A stretch of DNA of 64,000 nucleotides from Thalassovita mediterranea. GTDB taxonomy: Bacteria > Pseudomonadota > Alphaproteobacteria > Rhodobacterales > Rhodobacteraceae. The stretch is taken from positions 62,001-126,000 of the forward strand of contig NZ_CYSF01000017.1 of the NCBI RefSeq assembly GCF_001458435.1, written 5' to 3'. The translations under genes and the position numbers were made by a program. Within the stretch, counting starts at the first letter, position 1. Each line of letters opens with the position of its first letter. Positions 57,881-64,000 of the stretch are shown here, one piece after another. The notes beneath the pieces are model-generated. The model worked only from the letters and a program-made list of their open reading frames with translations. It had not been told where the DNA came from and searched no databases.

Positions 57881-59095
57881 TTAATCCGCCTGTGTCTGCT
57901 GAAAGACCACCGACACCTCTTGGCGAATGATCCGTGCCAAGAGCGCGCAATCCTCAACAGAGAAAGTCAACGGTAGGCGCATATCCAGAATGCCGCGCAA
58001 CACGCGATCACTGGCGGGCATCGGCGCGCTGTCCACATAACGCCAACTGTCATAGCGGCTGGTGAAACCCGTCGGCTCCGCCCCGCCGAACCACTTCAGC
58101 TCGACCCCACGGGCAGCGCAGCGTTGCAGAACCGTGTTGATCGCATCATCCGACCAATCCAGCAGCAGAAACTGGATGGAGGAGCCGACGTAAACCTCTG
58201 CCTCTGGGCGCTGGATCACCGTCAGGCCGGGCGTGCCCTTCAGGCCCGCCTCCACCATACGGTAGCGTTCGTTCCAGCGATCAATCTGTCGGTTCAGGTC
58301 GCGCAGTTGTGGCCGCAAGATCGCCGCGCGCAGGTGATCCATCCGACCCGAGACGTTGGGTGTGTTATATTTCACCCCCTCAAACAACGCCGGATCGGGC
58401 GCCGCAAGGTGGCGATCGTAGAGCATGTAAGACCCCGACAACATCACCGCGCGCGCCATCACCTGCGGATCGTCACTGATCAGCAATCCGCCCTCGCCAG
58501 AATTCATATGCTTGTAGGTCTGCGTGGAATAGCAACCGATGATCCCATCCGTACCGCTCAACCGCCCGTTCCAGCGCGCGCCCATCGTGTGCGCGCAATC
58601 CTCAATCACGCGGATACTGTGGGCGTTACAGATCGCCATCAGCCGGTCCATGTCACACAGATGCCCGCGCATGTGGCTCAGCATCAGCACATCTGCCTGA
58701 TCTGCCTTGGCCACCAGATCCTCCAGATCAATTGTCAGATCCTCACTCACGCCGACAAACACTGGCACAGCGCCCACGGCAGCAATCGCGCCGGGCACAG
58801 GGGCCAGGGTGAAGGCATTGGTCAGCACCCTGTCACCGGGTTTTACATCCAGCGCCCTCAGCGCACAGCCCAGCGCATAGCCACCTGATGCCAAGGCGAG
58901 CGCGTATTTGCTGCCCATCGCGGCGGCAAATTCCTGCTCCAGCAGGGCAACTTCGCCCGCCTCACCCTCTGCGACGTTATAGCGGTGCAGCCGACCTGAC
59001 CGCATCACGGCGACCGCAGCTTCTATCGCCTGTTCAGGAATTGGCTCCTGCTGGGTGAAGTTGCCGGTAAAAACCTCGGACGCGTCAACGCTCAT
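57881..59095 (-). CDS. DegT/DnrJ/EryC1-family PLP aminotransferase
   Basis: The 404-residue protein has the sugar-aminotransferase pattern: A-L-A-S-G-G-Y-A-L near residue 67, V-I-E-D-C-A-H-T-M-G-A near residue 163, and the PLP-lysine region S-T-Q-T-Y-K-H-M-N-S-G-E-G-G-L. Family members usually aminate nucleotide sugars for surface glycans or antibiotics. No other sugar genes flank it. It overlaps the phosphoglycolate phosphatase gene upstream by four bases. Confidence 0.85.
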   Translation of the reverse strand: MSVDASEVFTGNFTQQEPIPEQAIEAAVAVMRSGRLHRYNVAEGEAGEVALLEQEFAAAMGSKYALALASGGYALGCALRALDVKPGDRVLTNAFTLAPVPGAIAAVGAVPVFVGVSEDLTIDLEDLVAKADQADVLMLSHMRGHLCDMDRLMAICNAHSIRVIEDCAHTMGARWNGRLSGTDGIIGCYSTQTYKHMNSGEGGLLISDDPQVMARAVMLSGSYMLYDRHLAAPDPALFEGVKYNTPNVSGRMDHLRAAILRPQLRDLNRQIDRWNERYRMVEAGLKGTPGLTVIQRPEAEVYVGSSIQFLLLDWSDDAINTVLQRCAARGVELKWFGGAEPTGFTSRYDSWRYVDSAPMPASDRVLRGILDMRLPLTFSVEDCALLARIIRQEVSVVFQQTQAD

Positions 59096-59775
59096 GCAGG
59101 CACCTCTGGATGACCGATCAAGCGTGCCACCTCATCCAGCAAATCATCATAGTGATCAACCAACCCTTCGGGCTGCAAATCAACCACTTCGCGCCCAGCT
59201 GGCCCGAAGGTCACAAGGATACACGGCACCCCCAGCGCAGCAGCGGTTTTGCGGTCGGTCACTGTGTCCCCGATCAATACGCAATGGGCCGGATCCCCCT
59301 GTGCCAGTTTCACCGCCTCAACCAAAGGGGCGGGATCGGGTTTGCGCACAGGCAACGTGTCCGCACCAACAAGGGAGGCAAATTCCGACCGCACCCCAAG
59401 GCGTGTCATCAATATCTCGGCCAGATGGACAGGCTTGTTGGTGCAAATACCCACCTTATAGCCAGCCGCCTTGAGCGTCCGAACAGCCGCCATTGTGCCG
59501 GGATACAGCGTTGTGTACCGGTCAATCGCACCTTCGTAGTGAACCAACAGCGAGGGATACCAACGATCCACCTCAGCCGTTATGTCCGCATGGCCCACAC
59601 GGGTCAGCCCGAGCGTCAGCATCGCGCGTCCGCCATTCACCGCGGTCGCCGCATCTGCCACCGGATCCAGCAGATCACCGTGCCCCATATCCCGAAAACA
59701 AGCATTTGCCGCAGCAATCAGATCGCCACTGGTGTCGGCAAGGGTGCCATCCAGATCAAAAATAACCGTTTTCAT
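59092..59775 (-). CDS. gph: Phosphoglycolate phosphatase-like HAD hydrolase
   Basis: The 227-residue HAD protein has F-D-L-D-G-T-L-A-D-T-S at the N-terminus, I-C-T-N-K-P near residue 107, K-P-D-P-A-P near residue 139 and the G-D-T-V-T-D-R motif. This is the Gph pattern; it would dephosphorylate 2-phosphoglycolate. The ATG at 59775 has a GAGGGG site, and a longer frame upstream is not needed. Substrate is inferred. Confidence 0.85.
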   Translation of the reverse strand: MKTVIFDLDGTLADTSGDLIAAANACFRDMGHGDLLDPVADAATAVNGGRAMLTLGLTRVGHADITAEVDRWYPSLLVHYEGAIDRYTTLYPGTMAAVRTLKAAGYKVGICTNKPVHLAEILMTRLGVRSEFASLVGADTLPVRKPDPAPLVEAVKLAQGDPAHCVLIGDTVTDRKTAAALGVPCILVTFGPAGREVVDLQPEGLVDHYDDLLDEVARLIGHPEVPA

Positions 59776-59936
59776 GAACACCATCCCCTCAAATTCTGGC
59801 AAATATCCGCGCAAGTCGTGCCATGTCATGTTGCAGCACGCAATGACAAGTGACCATTGGCTGGTTGCACCAGTTGTAGAACCCGATAAAACCAGCGCAA
59901 CACGAATTATAAGAATATCCGGAAATCGAGGACCGC

Positions 59937-61304
59937 ATGAGCACAGCACTTGTCATTTTGGCCGCAGGCATGGGCAGCCGCATGAATTCTGACTTGCCAA
60001 AGGTGCTGCACAAGATCGCAGGTGCCCCCCTGCTGGTCCACGCGATCACCTCTGGTGCCGCAGTGAACCCGTCGCGACTGGTTGTTGTCGCAGGGCATGG
60101 CGCCGATCAGGTGCGCAGCGCGGTCGAGGATTGGGCGCCCGAGGCAGAGGTTGTCATTCAGGCCGAACAGCTGGGCACCGGCCATGCGGTTTTACAGGCG
60201 CGTGAGGCGCTCGAGGGGTTTGAAGGTGACGTCATCGTCCTGTACGGCGACACCCCCTTCATTCAACCCGATACCATCGCCCGCATGGTTGAGGCACGCC
60301 AACAACATGACGTGGTTGTTCTGGGGTTCGAACCCGAAGATCCCGCCCGCTATGGCCGTCTGGTAATGGATGGCGACCAGCTGCAGCGCATCGTCGAATA
60401 CAAAGACGCGTCTGAAGCTGAACGTGCGATCACGCTGTGCAACTCCGGCCTTGTGGCGGCGGATGCTACGGTGCTGTTTGACCTGCTGGATCAGGTGGGC
60501 AACGACAATGCGGCGGGCGAATACTACCTGCCCGACATTGTGGCCATCGCCAAAGACCGCAATCTCAGCGCCACCGCTGTGACCTGCGATCCGTCCGAGA
60601 CGCTGGGCGTCAACTCGCGCACAGAACTGGCACAGGCAGAGGCCCTGTTTCAGGCCCGCGCCCGTGCAGAGGCGTTGGAAAACGGCGTGACGCTGCAGGC
60701 ACCGGAAACCGTGTTCTTTGCCCATGACACCTACGTGGGCCGCGATACGGTGGTTGAACCCAACGTGGTCTTCGGCCCCGGTGTGACCGTTGAGTCCGGC
60801 GCAGAAATTCGCGCCTTTTCTCACCTTGAAGGCTGCCACGTCAGCCAGGGCGCACAGGTCGGCCCCTACGCCCGCCTGCGCCCCGGTGCCGAACTGGCCG
60901 AAAAGGTGCGCATCGGCAACTTTGTCGAGGTGAAGAACGCTATTCTGGACGAAGGCGCCAAGGTCAATCACCTCAGCTACATTGGGGATGCCACCGTGGG
61001 CGCGGCGACCAACATTGGCGCGGGCACCATCACCTGCAACTATGATGGCGTGATGAAACATCGGACGGAGATTGGCAACCACGCCTTCATCGGGTCGAAC
61101 ACCATGCTGGTTGCGCCGGTGAAGGTCGGCAACCGTGCGATGACCGGCTCAGGATCGGTGATCACCAAAGACGTCGAAGCAGACGCGCTGGCCGTTTCGC
61201 GCGCCCGTCAGGAAAACAAAGCCGGCTTTGCCAGCAAACTCTACGACATGCTGGTCGCCAAAAAGGCCAAGCGCGACGCAGAAAAAAACAAGGAAAACCT
61301 GTAA
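59937..61304 (+). CDS. glmU: Bifunctional N-acetylglucosamine-1-phosphate uridyltransferase / glucosamine-1-phosphate acetyltransferase
   Basis: GlmU makes UDP-GlcNAc for cell wall and lipopolysaccharide. The 455-residue protein has the uridyltransferase motif L-A-A-G-M-G-S-R-M and P-K-V-L-H, and a C-terminal left-handed beta-helix with repeated hexapeptides (V-G-P-Y-A-R-L-R-P-G, I-G-A-G-T-I-T-C-N-Y-D-G). It is followed by glmS at one base. Confidence 0.97.
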   Translation: MSTALVILAAGMGSRMNSDLPKVLHKIAGAPLLVHAITSGAAVNPSRLVVVAGHGADQVRSAVEDWAPEAEVVIQAEQLGTGHAVLQAREALEGFEGDVIVLYGDTPFIQPDTIARMVEARQQHDVVVLGFEPEDPARYGRLVMDGDQLQRIVEYKDASEAERAITLCNSGLVAADATVLFDLLDQVGNDNAAGEYYLPDIVAIAKDRNLSATAVTCDPSETLGVNSRTELAQAEALFQARARAEALENGVTLQAPETVFFAHDTYVGRDTVVEPNVVFGPGVTVESGAEIRAFSHLEGCHVSQGAQVGPYARLRPGAELAEKVRIGNFVEVKNAILDEGAKVNHLSYIGDATVGAATNIGAGTITCNYDGVMKHRTEIGNHAFIGSNTMLVAPVKVGNRAMTGSGSVITKDVEADALAVSRARQENKAGFASKLYDMLVAKKAKRDAEKNKENL

Positions 61305-61305
61305 T

Positions 61306-63126
61306 ATGTGCGGCATTGTTGGAGTCCTCGGCAATCACGAAGCAGCCCCCATTCTGGTGGATGCGCTGAAACGTCTGGAATATCGCGGCTATGACAGCGC
61401 GGGTATCGCCACAGTACATGACGGCGCGCTGGATCGTCGTCGTGCAATGGGCAAGCTGGTGAACCTGTCAGACCTCTTGGTCCATGAACCGCTGGCGGGA
61501 AAATCCGGCATCGGTCACACCCGATGGGCCACCCACGGGGCACCTTCGATCACCAACGCGCACCCGCATCAGGCTGGCCCTGTTGCCGTGGTCCATAACG
61601 GGATTATCGAAAACTTCCGCGAGTTGCGCGAAGAATTGGCCGCCAAGGGGATCGGGTTTGTCACCGAAACCGACACCGAAACCATTGCGCTGCTGACCCA
61701 AGGTTTCATGGCCGACGGCCTTGCGCCCGTGGATGCGGCAGAGGCGACGCTGGCAAAGCTTGACGGCGCTTTCGCGCTGGCCTTCCTGTTTGAGGGCGAA
61801 GAAGACCTGATGGTCGCCGCCCGCAAAGGATCGCCCTTGGCCATCGGTCACGGTGAAGGCGAAATGTTCGTCGGCTCTGACGCTATTGCGCTGGCGCCAA
61901 TGACCAACAAAATCACCTATCTGGAAGAAGGTGACTGGGCGGTTCTGACCCGCACGTCGCTGGTGATCCGCGATGCACAGGGTGAATTGGCCAACCGCGA
62001 GATGCGCACCATCCAACTGGAAGATGCCCGCGTCGACAAAGGTGGTCACAAGCACTTCATGTCCAAAGAAATCGCCGAACAGCCCCGTGTGATCGGTGAG
62101 GCGGTGCGCCACTACCTCAGCGACGACGGTGCATCGGTCACGCTGCCGGATGATCTGGACTTTACCCAGATTGACCGCATGACCATGGTGGCCTGCGGCA
62201 CCGCCTATTACGCCTGTCTGACGGCGAAATACTGGTTTGAACAGCTGGCGCAGATGCCGGTTGAGGTCGATATCGCCTCGGAATTCCGCTACCGTGAACC
62301 GCCGATCCCGGCCCGTTCCGTCGCGCTGTTTGTCAGCCAATCCGGCGAAACCGCCGACACGCTGGCCGCGCTGCGCTATTGTGAGGGCAAAGCAGACAAG
62401 ATCCTGTCCGTTGTGAACGTCCCCGAAAGCTCCATCGCGCGCGAAAGCGATCTGGCTCTGCCGATTCTGGCAGGCACCGAAATTGGTGTTGCCTCGACCA
62501 AGGCGTTCACCTGCCAGCTGACTGTTTTGCTGTTGATGGCGCTAAAGGCCGCCGAGCAACGCGGCACGCTCAGCGCTGAACGGATCGCAGATCTCTTGTC
62601 CGGGTTGCGCGCCCTGCCCAGCACGCTGAACGCTGCTTTGGAACAGGAGCCACAGGTCGAAGCGGCTGCGCGCAAACTGGCAGAGGCCAGCGATGTCCTG
62701 TTCCTTGGCCGCGGGTTGATGTACCCACTGGCGCTGGAAGGCGCACTGAAACTCAAGGAAATCAGCTACATCCACGCCGAAGCCTACGCGTCCGGCGAAT
62801 TGAAACATGGCCCCATTGCACTGATCGACAAAAACCTGCCAGTGGTGGTTCTGGCACCGCGCGACGGCCTGTTTGATAAAACCGTGTCGAACATGCAGGA
62901 AGTTATGGCGCGTGCGGGCAAGGTGATGTTGATCAGTGACACCGACGGCGTGGCCGAGGCCGGCGCAGACGCGTGGCAATCGATTGCCATGCCAGCCATT
63001 GACCCCGTACTGGCCCCCATCCTATACGCAGTGCCTGCACAGCAGCTGGCCTATCACACAGCGGTCGCCAAAGGCACCGACGTGGACCAGCCGCGTAACC
63101 TAGCTAAATCGGTGACTGTTGAATGA
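61306..63126 (+). CDS. glmS: Glutamine-fructose-6-phosphate aminotransferase (isomerizing)
   Basis: GlmS makes glucosamine-6-phosphate, the precursor feeding GlmU. The 606-residue protein starts M-C-G-I-V-G with the catalytic Cys2 and has a class II glutamine amidotransferase domain. Two SIS sugar-isomerase domains follow (S-Q-S-G-E-T-A-D-T near residue 346), then the end K-S-V-T-V-E. The ATG at 61306 is directly behind glmU and gives the exact family start. No riboswitch-like leader fits in the one-base gap. Confidence 0.97.
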   Translation: MCGIVGVLGNHEAAPILVDALKRLEYRGYDSAGIATVHDGALDRRRAMGKLVNLSDLLVHEPLAGKSGIGHTRWATHGAPSITNAHPHQAGPVAVVHNGIIENFRELREELAAKGIGFVTETDTETIALLTQGFMADGLAPVDAAEATLAKLDGAFALAFLFEGEEDLMVAARKGSPLAIGHGEGEMFVGSDAIALAPMTNKITYLEEGDWAVLTRTSLVIRDAQGELANREMRTIQLEDARVDKGGHKHFMSKEIAEQPRVIGEAVRHYLSDDGASVTLPDDLDFTQIDRMTMVACGTAYYACLTAKYWFEQLAQMPVEVDIASEFRYREPPIPARSVALFVSQSGETADTLAALRYCEGKADKILSVVNVPESSIARESDLALPILAGTEIGVASTKAFTCQLTVLLLMALKAAEQRGTLSAERIADLLSGLRALPSTLNAALEQEPQVEAAARKLAEASDVLFLGRGLMYPLALEGALKLKEISYIHAEAYASGELKHGPIALIDKNLPVVVLAPRDGLFDKTVSNMQEVMARAGKVMLISDTDGVAEAGADAWQSIAMPAIDPVLAPILYAVPAQQLAYHTAVAKGTDVDQPRNLAKSVTVE

Positions 63127-63908
63127 CCTATGACGAGGCGCTGGCCGCGCTGAAATCCCATATTGAACCCGGCCGCGCCGAAGGCATGGCGGAGTATCAC
63201 AAGGTGCCGCGCGAATACCTTGGGGTGCCGAACCCTGTGCTGAATGATCTGGCCAAGGAATGGCGCAAAGGTCTGGATGTTGAGGGCCGCGTTGAACTGG
63301 CGCGTGCGCTGTGGGACAGCAACATCTTTGAATGCCGCGTGGTGGCAGCGAAACTGCTGACACAGGCACGTATCAAGGGCGATCAGCTGGTGTGGGATCT
63401 GATCAAATCATGGGTCGCGGACTTCGACAGCTGGGCGATTGCGGATCACGCGATGATGGCTGGTCAGAAACGTGTGGTTGCCGATCCCTCCCGTCTGGAT
63501 GAGGTCGAGGTTTGGACATCCTCCCCCGATCACTGGACCCGTCGTGCCGCGATGGTGATCACGCTACCGTGGACCAAGCAGAACAATCCCAAACCGCAGG
63601 ACCTAGAAGTCCGCGAGCGGGTGCTGACATGGGCCGCAGGTTATGTGAACGATCCCGAATGGTTCATCCAGAAATCCGTCGCTTGGTGGTTGCGTGACCT
63701 CAGCAAACACGACGCCGACCGCGTCATCGCCTTCCTGCGCGAACACGGCAAGATGATGAAGCCTTTTGCCCGCAAAGAGGCGGGCAAGCTGCTGCCCCCC
63801 AAACCCGAAGGCGCCGCCGCCAAACAGCCGCGTCCCGAGTGGGTGGAACAGGGCCCAGAGGAGGACGGGCCAGACGTCACCGACCTGCCGGATGAGCCGC
63901 TGAGCTAA
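63123..63908 (+). CDS. AlkD-type DNA alkylation repair glycosylase
   Basis: The 261-residue helical protein has F-D-S-W-A-I-A-D-H-A-M (the W..D pair of AlkD), W-T-R-R-A-A-M-V and Q-K-S-V-A-W-W-L-R-D-L-S, all AlkD features. It excises alkylated purines. It overlaps the glmS stop by four bases (ATGA). The last 40 residues are Pro/Glu-rich and extend beyond the fold. Confidence 0.88.
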   Translation: MTYDEALAALKSHIEPGRAEGMAEYHKVPREYLGVPNPVLNDLAKEWRKGLDVEGRVELARALWDSNIFECRVVAAKLLTQARIKGDQLVWDLIKSWVADFDSWAIADHAMMAGQKRVVADPSRLDEVEVWTSSPDHWTRRAAMVITLPWTKQNNPKPQDLEVRERVLTWAAGYVNDPEWFIQKSVAWWLRDLSKHDADRVIAFLREHGKMMKPFARKEAGKLLPPKPEGAAAKQPRPEWVEQGPEEDGPDVTDLPDEPLS

Positions 63909-63920
63909 CCGAGATACAAC

Positions 63921-63948
63921 AAAGCCCCGCCAGATCTGGTGGGGCTTT
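63921..63948. terminator. Bidirectional terminator after the AlkD-type gene
   Basis: The arms aaagccccgcca and tggtggggcttt pair with one wobble around a short loop, with A and T runs on either side. Confidence 0.82.
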
Positions 63949-63972
63949 CGTTTGTCGCGCCACGTGTCGCGC

Positions 63973-64000
63973 TTAGGTCATCACCATCACATAGCCAACG
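63973..64000 (-). CDS. Possible 3' end of a convergent gene (cut by window edge)
   Basis: On the minus strand a frame ending V-G-Y-V-M-V-M-T and a TAA runs in from the window edge. The bidirectional terminator just before it fits a convergent gene here. Nine codons are too few to identify it. Confidence 0.3.

Noticed and set aside
59776-59949. Extension of the phosphoglycolate phosphatase frame upstream to 59949
   Set aside because: The HAD motif begins directly after the ATG at 59775, which has a GAGGGG site; the extension would overlap glmU.
61205-61306. A glmS ribozyme or other riboswitch ahead of glmS
   Set aside because: glmS begins one base after glmU, leaving no room for a leader element.

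Overview
The window is about 60 % GC, gene dense, and reads as the chromosome of a Roseobacter-group alphaproteobacterium (Rhodobacterales). Three things support this: the order nuoA-N followed by birA, coaX and RNase J; the small accessory genes typical of rhodobacterial complex I operons (DUF5333-like, DUF5337-like, DUF4259); and the mix of marine-roseobacter housekeeping genes. I saw no rRNA, tRNA, CRISPR array, insertion sequence or prophage. The placement comes from gene content and order, not from a database search.

Layout. 1-5 kb: the 3' end of purF, a small PilP/GspC-like protein, a DUF2199 protein, an SDR, and surE-pcm-nlpD. 5-7.5 kb: a divergent small ABM-like protein and WYL regulator, then a Tat-exported amine oxidase whose sequence order is circularly permuted. 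7.6-17 kb, mostly minus strand: a DEAD-box RNA helicase, three glycosyltransferases with an unknown gene between them, a secreted DUF3299-like protein, prfC and a Hint-domain protein. 17.4-24.7 kb, plus strand: an atypical SDR, an AlkC-type DNA glycosylase, an ArsM-like methyltransferase, an orphan ABC ATPase, tatABC, a DUF815 ATPase and a small membrane protein.

24.7-45.8 kb, all minus strand: the complete 14-subunit complex I operon (nuoABCDEFGHIJKLMN) with eight interspersed small genes, followed by birA, coaX and RNase J. Three of the small genes encode candidate lipoproteins. NuoL carries a histidine-rich insertion and NuoE a C-terminal helix-hairpin-helix extension.

46-56.6 kb, minus strand: a leucine/isovalerate degradation operon (ivd, acyl-CoA synthetase, mccB, mccA, two GSTs, HMG-CoA lyase, a methylglutaconyl-CoA hydratase-type crotonase). 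A promoter candidate with an overlapping palindromic operator precedes ivd. The acyl-CoA synthetase gene is split by a perfect 68-bp tandem duplication.

56.7-64 kb: an unusual ribbon-helix-helix / transmembrane / EF-hand protein with three TGTCCGG-type repeats upstream, a DegT-family aminotransferase and a phosphoglycolate phosphatase, then divergently glmU, glmS and an AlkD-type glycosylase.

The strongest candidates for undescribed biology are the RHH-TM-EF-hand protein with its TGTCCGGACA sites, which looks like a membrane-tethered calcium-responsive repressor, and the circularly permuted FAD amine oxidase. The split acyl-CoA synthetase is a possible reversible mutation.
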